Source: a virus. Taken from it: a stretch of DNA of 44,165 bases. The notes under the pieces were generated by a model. The model did not search any database and had not been told where the DNA came from. It saw only the letters and a list, made by a program, of their open reading frames with translations. The number at the start of each line of letters is the position of its first letter. Position 1 is the first letter of the stretch. The stretch spans positions 1 through 44,165 of the IMG/VR virus record IMGVR_UViG_3300020160_000494, one strand, 5' to 3'. The position numbers and the translations under genes are program-made. Shown one piece after another: positions 11,501 to 20,300 of the stretch.

Positions 11501-13794
11501 ATCATCCTAGTGTGCTTGATGCTATTACAATTTATTCTAACAGGGCTAGGTTGTTTGTTGAAGAAGACTTAGTAAAAGCTTCTAGAAAAGTTAAAGACAA
11601 TTACTTAGTTGCTATGGTACAACTCTTTGGGGTTGATAACACAGGAACCAAGTTACAAGATAAGTTCTTCTCTAAAGCAGGATTACTTACTAAGAGCAAT
11701 CCTAATAACTTAGCTAAGCGTATTGCAGACATCCAAGAGAAGTATAGTGACTTATCTAAGAATCAAGTTTTAGCAAACCTTTACACAGCTGAGACTAACT
11801 CTGATAATGTTATTTTCAAACTTAGGAATGCAAACCTAGATAGTTACTTGATTGGAGAGTATGAGAAAGCATTTATTACAGGACTTAATGACGTACGTCC
11901 AGACGTACGTGAAGTATTCCAGAATCTTGGCTTAGGAACATTCCTTCAGTTTGGATTTGCTAAAAACTCTTACGGTCTATCTCAAATAATTCCTTATGAG
12001 ACTTATGTAACTCACACAACTCAAGCAGTAGCTAGACTTAAAGAAGGATTACAGGATGAACAGTTTTCAAAGTCTATCTCTAGGTACATAGGATTAATGA
12101 CTTACTTCAATGATAGTAAGAATGTTCCTACGTTGGTTTTAAATTCTAAAGTAGCCAACGATGCTTACAATGCAGACTATTTAGTTACTGTAGGAAGAGA
12201 TGCTGATACCCTAGACAGTGCGCTTAGAGATATTGCTAACTTTAAAAGTAAATCTTATACTAACTTTGAGAACATTAAATCTAAAGGTAAGTTTAGAGGT
12301 CTTCCTATAGAGTTAGTAGATGTTATCCCTACTAAGAAGACTACTCCTGTAGCTATGAGAAATAGAGAGGGTACTATTCTTATTGATGAGAAAGCGTTCA
12401 TCCAGAAGTTTAATGATAAAGCTTGGACTGAGCCTGTTAAACAATCAGATGATAGTTTTGCTACTCCATTAGCTTTAGATGAATTTCAATCAATAGAAGA
12501 GTTCTTGACGTTTGCTCTTATTCATGAAACAAAGCATAACACAGTCAAGAGAGTAGACGGAGAGACTGTTGGGCAATACGAAGACAGAGTTAATCAAGCT
12601 GCTTTACAAGACTTACGTTATAGTTACCGTAAAGGTCAAGCAATTACAGCAGTTCCTTTTCAACCACTAAACGTACCTACTCAACCGTCTACTAGCGTTA
12701 ATAAATTTGATAAGAAAAATTTATTTACTGTAACTCCTATAAAAACTGCTGATAAAAAAGCAATTATTAAAGCAAGTATTGCTACTCAATATATAGGATT
12801 TGGTGAAGGTATCCAGGGAAGTTCGACAGAATTATACAGACAACAGGTATTACAACAAACTTTTAAACAAATTCCTAAAGTAGGAGATGTTGTTACAATG
12901 ACATTTGAAATAGACTATAAAGATGTTGAAGTAGCAGCTAAAATAACTGCTTTAAAAATTAATCTAGAAGAGTCTATAAGTAATAAAGGTTTTGCAGTCG
13001 ATTTAGAAAACATCAAAACAGGTAAAAAATATGAAGTATATGTAGATACAGACGGTTCTATTTCACAGTTTGTAGGTAAAAAAGGATTAAAAATAGGAAC
13101 TGATAACTATATAAAAGAGTTTAATATTGATGCTCAAGAGAACAATATTGTAAATTCAGGTAACTACTCAGCTGATGATGTTATATTTGTATCTGTTCCA
13201 GGTAGAAGAGGTACTGAATTACAACAAAAAACTCAACAAGATAGAACTATTAAAGAAGCTGTTAAAGCTGTGGAAGCTGGAGCTACTATTCTTACTGATA
13301 ATAAATCTTATATAGACTCCAATAAATATAATACAGGGGAACAAAGACTTTATAAAAATATGGAGTCTAAAGGTTATAGCTACTCTGAAATTACAATTGA
13401 TGGTCAATTAATCGGTACTTGGAGTAAATCTACTCAACCATCTACTGGTGTTAAGGAAGAAGTAGCTGAAACACAAGTAGCAATCCAACAGAACTTTAAC
13501 TTAAAGGAGGGATCTAAGGTACAAGTAAATACGAGTGATACTTCTTTTGAAGTAGAGTTAAAGACCTTTAGACAGAGAGATAATGTAGTAGAACTTTCTT
13601 ATGTTAATTCTTTTGGTGTACAGATAGGATATCGGGGAAAAGTTAGAAGTGGTACTTTATATCCTACAGAAATTTTTAATCAAAGAAAAGGATGGAGTAA
13701 GCTAAGTACAGCTAGTTATGTTGATATTCAATTATCTAATATGCCTTCTTCTCAAGATACTAATCAAACTATAACAGATCCATTTAAATGTTAA
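5587..13794 (+). CDS. crAss-like phage RNA polymerase (YonO/QDE-1 superfamily) with zincin-like and Rossmann-like domains
   Basis: 2,735 residues. The catalytic motif S-G-S-D-F-D-I-D-K gives Mg-binding aspartates D1464, D1466 and D1468. It follows a stretch with R-I-P-V-Q-G, equivalent to the NR.P.LHR segment of the beta-prime double-psi barrel. Crassvirales encode such single-chain DNA-dependent RNA polymerases, and in phage phi14:2 the enzyme enters the cell with the DNA to transcribe early genes. A coiled-coil insertion follows at about 1500-1640, then K-K-A-L-G-I-D-A-K near 1691. An H-E-T-K-H site (H2313, H2317) with a possible third ligand E2332 (Y-E-D-R-V-N-Q) resembles a zincin. At about 2398-2630, A-T-Q-Y-I-G-F-G, S-S-T and F-V-S-V-P-G-R-R-G suggest a Rossmann/SLOG-like nucleotide-binding domain split by an insertion. 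The only cysteines are residues 6 and 2735, the last residue. The polymerase call is firm; the zincin and SLOG roles are inferred. Confidence 0.85.
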   Translation: MAKIICPTRENKDFSNLSNAIGSDALARYVWLQHGNLPLNVTEDSEGNIVPNETYKRILNEVADGNENLALDTTSLMYYPSFKEKYAEEDPAFIVDYIKQEAQDKQEKAARRQAQVEEEKIIPGTKTLYIQSPEGDVVYTQEEGKEIFDSLEYLASTKKGWKGVVESLKERVTDIQTKIKNGASDPEVTVTPQELLIGKNLVNLLKHWPQVKAWYLSQDTNFGLELLEDEVDQETGGSVYNKNAHERSQMDLASAEVIKLVQSLPRYNKLTTQDRKDVKEGKKSITDFQVISNLTGFPVVGTFSTNWNVLTSSLSGITKYDKILQELEVVAQEYPQFRDLANMLPKEDIQDADLKTANFVASFVQTVSLPEIGAYQLSIGKRNVGKEVKLTSKVFKLGTRTVDNLIRYFDEDYFKSNPSYGILNDEGKTVLNIPKLLADFRGITDIRRFFADKNNIDSPEGRKLLQGIHKFYNALGIIPSNALYQKDKKALYDFLADTTFEVRELYDKLEASIDDKTVTQPLQFLARPQGSGKQLGPKFDIVNKIVGYYGKFEREFASGSYYNPEDKLQYNRVQYFYLTQVTNALNSVNSYNELISKPEFAHLDFRLNPNILGSVWMERMFGVSLKGKTIGQLKKELDGGKEFPRLKTKFSKEPFKIDIVNYSGLSIDADVKKGVTTTELTAEDKITQDFISFFAGGVVENIRFGDKGTSYATVTSGKIEERMYIPLNSEIMGMPEKPTSVVEQALVAQFKDYLTSEVYRILAINKDTKKHTYNKNGRQLFLFKDMLPKEDYDALTSEDDAVVKEAYGRVVNQLPTYLGNYFAEQTKAYKSRLSDSVLGDTSAIMSSITEEQREEQLVNSINALGFMDPALSKVGLNKNNLDYVIANYLKNDFIHKAEFMKVFVGDIANFQVKGDFREVFKRIPLTSSPGFVFQDNPVVMAHLNNSSGTNGLYKALRGGGRKFGKTVRTVVFNDVNTFSKEDWPTYRAALGLPDTMEYQEYVNSPKEADAQGLVSLDFYRNYLIGLGQWSQEQENAYLNEIEIFKILNKKEKTEEDYAKMQELKASMNYVGFPPLKLGHYGPIVEDPKLTALHKYSLAPMIPSMIAGTQLEELNKQMIAKQIDYATFNSGSKASNYGDALDFYVPDVNNQGTLKVNPSIKGNNVTTLHLTNLKQQQYIAPKFKNEATLATQMVKLIFGDFFAQGKLTDLNASTAKTISDLYKDYTNVLGNIIGAEEINLFNKLGISKDAQGNIVGFDNKKFYNFLKGELEKRDTSASLKRYIQLDEAGNIKYPLDATKNRAEIENILLSIINNKVISQKLHGESYVQMASTAQGNTRFTKPTEEQIKKYGINGLRFYRKGPDGTEPADVKIAFNPKKHAGLLNLTFRGKKIGTIDNLNKILKSNNQEAIDWVNQHTKKLSLVGVRIPVQGLNSMEYFRVREFLPTSAGPVIVVPSQIVVKSGSDFDIDKLTMFEPKLDANGEIVGDGGFDLGKYRESLPSQKEAMRMLKTLIEAKQALSEVLAVTPVYVNKKQLEKEIQELTESISSTEEEIGKFSNKKMNLEELQALMSEGSSEKENLIKAKIEEAKALAKSGDLAASLPVLKALKSEIKNYVESVNGVRNFKQANVNKLIDIFTSVLSMKENYDKLVLPNTNTVLTEISDKLNANPITSTELFSPLTSNRVYGDNIESKKALGIDAKLNTMQKEFQIAGLVYTNELSFMYPFSANKVGEGISLGEKTLTDGTSISRVISEAINGHVDIAKEDWIILLGLDKAKTPLFHAMILAGTPVKTALDFLNKPVVKYVLKESTRGPLFQQLGGRRGRRTDLTFNDILLDTFYELDSSEETYSIIQGSIVYNNSDNIKIKESILNIRSSVGSIENKEVADKVKDLVDLYMIKQLQGSIQQLTSLVDYNTKRFQNSYQVKADKITLGKIYSSFNSEGLNKLINKSALSKFNQSNSIESLMPQIFDVSNHPSVLDAITIYSNRARLFVEEDLVKASRKVKDNYLVAMVQLFGVDNTGTKLQDKFFSKAGLLTKSNPNNLAKRIADIQEKYSDLSKNQVLANLYTAETNSDNVIFKLRNANLDSYLIGEYEKAFITGLNDVRPDVREVFQNLGLGTFLQFGFAKNSYGLSQIIPYETYVTHTTQAVARLKEGLQDEQFSKSISRYIGLMTYFNDSKNVPTLVLNSKVANDAYNADYLVTVGRDADTLDSALRDIANFKSKSYTNFENIKSKGKFRGLPIELVDVIPTKKTTPVAMRNREGTILIDEKAFIQKFNDKAWTEPVKQSDDSFATPLALDEFQSIEEFLTFALIHETKHNTVKRVDGETVGQYEDRVNQAALQDLRYSYRKGQAITAVPFQPLNVPTQPSTSVNKFDKKNLFTVTPIKTADKKAIIKASIATQYIGFGEGIQGSSTELYRQQVLQQTFKQIPKVGDVVTMTFEIDYKDVEVAAKITALKINLEESISNKGFAVDLENIKTGKKYEVYVDTDGSISQFVGKKGLKIGTDNYIKEFNIDAQENNIVNSGNYSADDVIFVSVPGRRGTELQQKTQQDRTIKEAVKAVEAGATILTDNKSYIDSNKYNTGEQRLYKNMESKGYSYSEITIDGQLIGTWSKSTQPSTGVKEEVAETQVAIQQNFNLKEGSKVQVNTSDTSFEVELKTFRQRDNVVELSYVNSFGVQIGYRGKVRSGTLYPTEIFNQRKGWSKLSTASYVDIQLSNMPSSQDTNQTITDPFKC

Positions 13795-13798
13795 ACAC

Positions 13799-14311
13799 AT
13801 GGCAAGTTGCGACTTAAAAACAACAAACAGAGAATACATGATATCTACGGGAGCCTTAGAACAAGGTTCTCGTAAGATAAAAAACGAAGGTCTCTTTGAT
13901 GTAAAGAATGCAGAGATTAGAGATGCTGCTAATCAACGTTACAATCTAAACACTCAAGAACTTCCTTTCAGTAAAACAGAAAGAACTATTTCCAGAAGTG
14001 AGTATCTTAAAAGAGGGTCTGACTATTTTGTAGAATGGAACTTTAATGATAAGTTCTTTGATGAAGTAACTCCCACAGTAGAGTTTTATAAGTCTATGGA
14101 AGAAAATGAAATAGAAGATGAGATCATACCTACTTATGATCAGTTGCAGATTCCATTCGAAGAGTTAATAGATGAAGATGTGATTGTTAAAGACAGTCCT
14201 ACTAGATCTACTTTTCCTTTTGAAGCTGAAGACTATCTGGAAGATGTTAAGCCAGAAACTAAAGCTAATTTAAATAAACTCCAATTCAAAGAACAACAGT
14301 GTGGTCTTTGA
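13799..14311 (+). CDS. Small acidic protein C between the two giant genes
   Basis: 170 residues, starting 4 nt after the RNA polymerase-like gene stops, so it is co-transcribed and probably translationally coupled. It is acidic and hydrophilic, with no membrane segment and no family I recognise; residues 95-155 are rich in Asp/Glu. The sequence reads like an extended adaptor rather than an enzyme. It has exactly two cysteines, at residue 4 (M-A-S-C) and residue 168 (Q-C-G-L), so both ends carry the terminal-cysteine feature of its neighbours. It may bridge the giant proteins in the capsid or help package them. This is inference from position and composition. Confidence 0.7.
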   Translation: MASCDLKTTNREYMISTGALEQGSRKIKNEGLFDVKNAEIRDAANQRYNLNTQELPFSKTERTISRSEYLKRGSDYFVEWNFNDKFFDEVTPTVEFYKSMEENEIEDEIIPTYDQLQIPFEELIDEDVIVKDSPTRSTFPFEAEDYLEDVKPETKANLNKLQFKEQQCGL

Positions 14312-14312
14312 T

Positions 14313-14322
14313 TATATTTGTA
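14313..14322 (+). promoter_or_regulatory. TATATTTGTA element before giant protein D gene
   Basis: Identical 10-mer to the one at 5574, just after the TGA of the 170-residue gene and 24 nt before the ATG at 14347. It matches the Bacteroidota -7 box. I see no matching -33 box. Confidence 0.45.
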
Positions 14323-14346
14323 TATATTCTAACTTAAGATAAAATA

Positions 14347-17300
14347 ATGTCCTGTAAAGCAACTATAAAATCTCCTATTACTGGTAAGACAGTTATGTCT
14401 ACTACTTACTTTCAGTTAACTAATGTGTTTGACAAAGAGAAGGCTGTAGATATTTATAACAGTATGTATACTCCAGCATTCCAAGACTTACTTGGGTTTG
14501 ATTGGACTACAAACAAACAGTATAGAGAAGAGCTTAACTTAAACGGAGAGCCTAAGATTGAGTACCTTAACAAGATACTTAATTTGGAAATGTCTGATTA
14601 TCAGATAGATGCGATCAACTCTCAAGAGGATATCTTGACTCAGTTAGATCCTATGCAGAACTTTCCTAGCTACGAAGAAGCTCAAGTTGTTGCAGCTCAA
14701 TTTAACTTAAACCCAAGATACAAGAATGTATCTGCAGAAGTAATAAGAACAGATGATGGTTTCAGAGTAGCAGTAGGTGTTTACAGTATAGCTAGACCAG
14801 AAACTAAAGAAACTTTAAGTGCTCTTAACTTTGGAGAGATTATCTCTCAGTTCTTTCCTAGTAGCGATACTAATTGGAATGATGTAGTATCAGGATTACT
14901 TACTAGCGATCGTATCTCCGATACTCAAAAGACTATCTTATCTAAATTACAAGAATTACAAAACATCAACCCTAGTGTTAAGCTAGTAGTGTTCGATGAT
15001 ACAGACTCTATGGATGCAGGTCAAGTAGCATTCTATGACAATAACTCACGTACGATCTACATAGGTAAGACTGTAAGTGAGAGTATGGATGATTCTAAGC
15101 TTATTAGAGACATTATCCACGAGTCTATGCATGCTTACACCATTAAGGCTTTGAATGAACCTGTAACAGATCAGGAGAAGGCATTTAAGGCAGAGATGGA
15201 AAAGGCTTACAACTCTTACTTGAAGAAGTTTCCTAACCTAGTTGTTAACTACGGATTTAACAACGTAGAAGAGTTTGTAAGTGAGGTAGTATCCAACCCA
15301 GATTTTAGAGCAGCTTTAATCACACAGCAAGAGTCTCTTAAAGAAGATAAGAACTTCTTAAGAAACATGATAGAGAAGATTACAAACTTCTTAAAGGGTT
15401 TGTATACTGACGTTCCTAACTTAGAGGAGATTGATTCTACCATCAATAATTATCTAGATCACTTAGTTGAGACTAGAGATATGCCTGTTACTCAGGGAGA
15501 ATATGACTTAAGATTCAGAAATGAAAAGTTTAATCCCAACGGAGTTACAGACTTAGAAAGATTCCCAGAGTTACAGAAGTTTGTAAACTTCATCAATAAG
15601 AACTCTTCTACAAAGATGTGGGGACAGATTACACAATCCCTTAAAGAGATTGACTCTTCTCTTAGAAACACTGGTAGATTACAAGAACGTTTCACTAGTA
15701 TTAATGCTACTAACGCTAAAGATATCTTAGCTAATACTATTAGTTATTTAAATTCAGCTTTATCTACTCTTTCAACTGTACAGAATCAACTAGAACTTTA
15801 CAAGAAGAACGCTTCTGAGTTTGAAGACTTTGCAATCATTAAGACTTTTAACTACGCTAAGAACTTAAGTGGAGTAATCAAAGACCAGCTTAATGAGTTT
15901 GAAAAAGAGTTTAACTCTATCTTTAACGTAGCGGATATAACAGACATGCAAGAGAAAGCTAGCACTATTGAGGCTTTTGAAATGTCTGTACCTAACTACG
16001 AAGAAGTAGTTAGAGAGATTTTAAGCAGTATAGAAGGTACTCGTAAGTTAGCGGACTCTATTGACAGTAACTATAACAACGCAGTAATTGCTCCTATTGC
16101 TAGAGAGTTGTCTAGTTCTTTTGGAGAGAGTGCAACAATTGAAGGTAAGAAAAGAGTACAAGAACAACTTGCAGCATTAGTTGCAGCTAAAGCCAAAGCA
16201 GACTCTACTGGTAAAACAGCTTTATCTAAAGTTTTAGCTAGAGAGATTGAAGACTTACGACAGTTAGAGAAGTTTATTCCTACAGCTAAGAACATTGAAG
16301 AGCTTCTTAAAAACGATAAGAAGAACGGAAGAGAGACTAGTTTGTTAGGTATGTGGATTAACAATGCAGTTCAAGGTAAGAATCCTACTGTCCAAATTGT
16401 TAAACAGTTTATTGATAAGGCTACTGCAGAAGCTCAGGTAAACTCTGGTAAGTTTAGTAAGCGTGCTCAAGATATCTTTGATAGACTACGTGCCCTTAGA
16501 GGTAAGTTAGCTACTGAGGTAATGACTTACCAAACCTTATATAAAGGTTTTACTAGAGAGGTAGAAGTTTTACATAAACAACCAGATGGTTCTTTCAAGA
16601 AAGTAAAGCAAGCAATCTTAAACACTAAGTTAAAAGAAGAGGAGTTCCAGAATGATCTTAAGATTCTTTTACAAAGAGAAGACGATGCTTTAAAGACAGG
16701 TAACCAATCTGCTATAGACTCTACCAAAGAAGCTACTAATAAGTTCTTAGAAGAGTATGCTATGCGTCCTTACACAGACGAATACTATAAGATTCAAGGC
16801 TTACTTACAGAAGAAGCTAAGCAAGCAAGAGAAGAGATCTTATCAGAGATTAGTTTCTTATCAGAAGATCCTAATCCTGAGGAAGGAACTAAAGACGAGA
16901 TCAAAAGACTCTTAACTGAGTTTAATCGCTTAGGTTCTCTTTACTATTCTAATGGAGATGAGAAGCCAGCAGGAAGTAAAGAAAGAAGAATAGCTGAATC
17001 TATTATGGCTTGGAAGAAGGAAAGAAACAATCGAGATGTTTTAACCTACGACAACCTAACTAAGAGAAAACAGTGGCAGATCCAAAAGAATGAGATAGAT
17101 GAACAGTACTCTAAAATTTTAAAAAGAAAGAATGCTTCAGATATTTCTATGTCTATGGCAGGATTTGCAGAAGTGGCAGACGAGAATCTGGCAGAACAGA
17201 ATGAAAATATCACTAAAGAGTTTGAAGAAGCTAAGAAAGTAAGAGATCAGTGGTACGAGGAGAATACAAAAACAGAAATTGCACCTGAGTTCTATCGACA

Positions 17301-20300
17301 ACAACAAGCTATCACTGATTCGATTAATGCTATTCTTAGTAGGTATCCTACTTTTGATGCACAAGATCTTACTGATGCTTACCAAAGATTAAACAATGCA
17401 GTATTAGGCTTTAGAGATAACGATGGAGCTATCCAAGGTAATGACGTTGTTAACGCTGGTAACTTGTTTCAGACTGTAAAAGAAATAGAAGAAGAGATAG
17501 AAACCATTAAGAAAAATAGTCAGGCTAGGGAAGTAAGCAAAGATGACCAAGAAGAGTTGGCTAGACTGTATAAGATGCTTAATGCTTTGCAGGGTAGAAA
17601 AGAAACTCAATACTATAAAGACAAAGTATCAGAAGTACAGGCAAGTATCAGAACAGAGTTAGCTCAGGATGAAGAGTTCATGAAGGACTTGGATGAAAAA
17701 GCTAAAGCTAGAAGAGATTCTTACATTGCAGCACAGTTAATGAATACTTTTACAACAGTAGAAGATGTTAAACAAGCAATGATTGAGGAAGAGATAGAAG
17801 ATAGGTTTAGAGCAACTCAATGGTATAAGGACAATCACATCGTTACAGAAGAAACTAGAATCGTAAACGGAGATACAGTAACAACTACAAAAGAAAGACC
17901 TTCTTATATTTGGACTCAGGTAGTACCTAAAGATCCTAGAAATATTATAGAAGAATCTCCTTCTTTTCAGTGGGCTATTCCTGTAATTGATGAGACTTTC
18001 AAGAATAAAGATTATCGTTTTACTACAGAACCTAGACCTAGAGAAACTCAAGATGGTAAATACTCTAACCCAGAGTATTCTAGCTTACCTGCACAAGAGA
18101 AAGCTATCTTAGATGATATTATTGCTTTACATGAAGACGTACAGAAAGAGTTGCCTAAGAGTCAACGTGTAGGGTATGCTATTGTAAACGAAAACAAGAC
18201 AGCATTTGAAACTTTATCTACTGCTTTAAGAAAGCCTCTAGATACATTCTCAGGAATCTATGAGTTGTTTAAGTTAACATTTGCACCTAACATAGGATCT
18301 GCTGAGTACGAAAGATTAGATGACTCAGAAGTAGAGGTTATTAGTGGAAGAAAGGTACAATTGATTCGTAGTCGTTATAAGACTCCTTTAAACACTAACC
18401 AAGTATCTTATAATATTCTAGGTAACATTGCTAAGTTTGGTGTTTACTCTTCCCACTTTGCAGCCATGCAGAAGATTATGCCTACTGTGTTCAGCACAAG
18501 AGACGCATTAGAGAGAAACAAATCAGCAGAAAGTACTTTATCTACAGTAGACTTCGAAATTTCTAAGAACTTCTACGGAGAAGAAATTAGTTCTATGGGT
18601 AACAATAAGTATGTAAAACTTATTAGTCGTCCTTTAAATAAGTTCTTATCTGTAGGTCAACGTAAAGCTTTACAGTTTAACGTAATTGCATCTATAAAGA
18701 ACTTTGCAATCAACTTATGGAACGCAGGTATAAACAATAACCTAGCAGGTGTAACTAGAGCAGAGTTTATTCAAGGTATGTGGAGAGGTATCAAACAATC
18801 AGATAAGATGTTTGAAGTGTACAGAGGAGGAGGAAATGTTTCTTACTACGCAGATTTATTGATGCATTTTAATGCTATGCCACAAGCACAACCTGGAGCT
18901 AAAGCAGATACTATCCATCAGACTATGTTGAATAGGTTTGTTTCTAGTGAGACTGCAGGATTTGTAGTACGTGGATACTTAGAAAGTATTTCTACTATTG
19001 CTGTATTTGAATCTATCATGAACCAATATAACGTTCAGATAGAACAGGGAGGAACAACAAGAACTATTAAGTTAGCAGAAGCTTACGAGCAAGTAAATGG
19101 TAAACTTCAGCTTAAAGCAGGAGTTAAAGTAGAGAAAATAGATCGCTTAGAGCAAGAAATCAGGGATAGAATCTTTAACTACTTTACTTCATCTCAAGGT
19201 AACTACTATAAGAGAGGATCTGCTCAGTACGAAAGATACATTATTGCTAGAATGGTGATGAGTATGAAGCGTTGGCTAACTAGCACATTTAATAATAAGT
19301 ATGGAGCGAGAAGACTTCAGTTAAACACAGGTAACCTAGAGAAAGGATTTAACAGAGAAGTTATGTCTTATGTCCAGTTGCTAGCTTTGGGAGGTAGTTC
19401 TATGGCTAACCAGATGACTACTGATCAACAGAAATCTAGAATGCGTACTGCAGCAACTAACTTAGTAGCTATGCTTGCTGTTCAACAAGCTTTAATTACT
19501 ACTATGGGTATACTTGCTAAGTCCTTAGATGATGATGATGAAGAGCCTACTAGTCCTTTCTTGGCGTTTATTGGTAATATTCTTCAGGGTATGCATGATG
19601 AGTTAAGTACCTTTAGTCCTTTAGGAGCAGCAAACTGGGCTTACAAATCACTCCTACAAACTCCTCAGAAACAACCAGGAGAGAGTGATGCAGTAGCAAG
19701 AGCTAAACAAATAAGTTGGAGTTTGATTGGAGGTACAACCAAGGCTTCTTATGATGCTTTAACTCCTTTCTTTGATAAGGATACTTGGTTAGATCCTGCA
19801 GGTTCTTTTACTTATAGATATACTAACGGAAAACCCGATTCTTTTAGTACTCCTGAAGCATTAGAAGGAAAATCAAACTTACTTGCAGCTTTCATGATTT
19901 ATACGGGAGCAGAAGTAGGTATGAGTCAATTCCTACAACCAGAGAAGAAGCTTTATACAGTTCTAAAATACAATCCAAGGTTAGACTTTACAGAGGAAAG
20001 AAGAATTAAACTAGATCCAATGGGAAGCTACAATGAGTTGAGTGAAAGGGTAACAGCAATAAAAAAAGAGTTGAAGTCAGTAGTTCCCTCAGAGATAATA
20101 ACAGATAGAGCAGAAAGAGACGCTAAGATTTCCGAAATACTAGTCCTAGAGAAAACCATGGAAACAATAGGAGAACAATATTCATATGTAGGAGCATACT
20201 ATAGAAATAGAAAGTTTGCTTCTTCTTTGGGTAGTTCAGAAGCAGCAGATCTAGATAAGGAGATTAAAAGATACCAAATACAGAATAACCCACAAGATTT

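Noticed and set aside
17737-18051. Antisense frame of 104 codons inside protein D
   Set aside because: Composition is typical of a shadow frame (Phe/Ile/Ser/Tyr), inside a clearly coding plus-strand gene.
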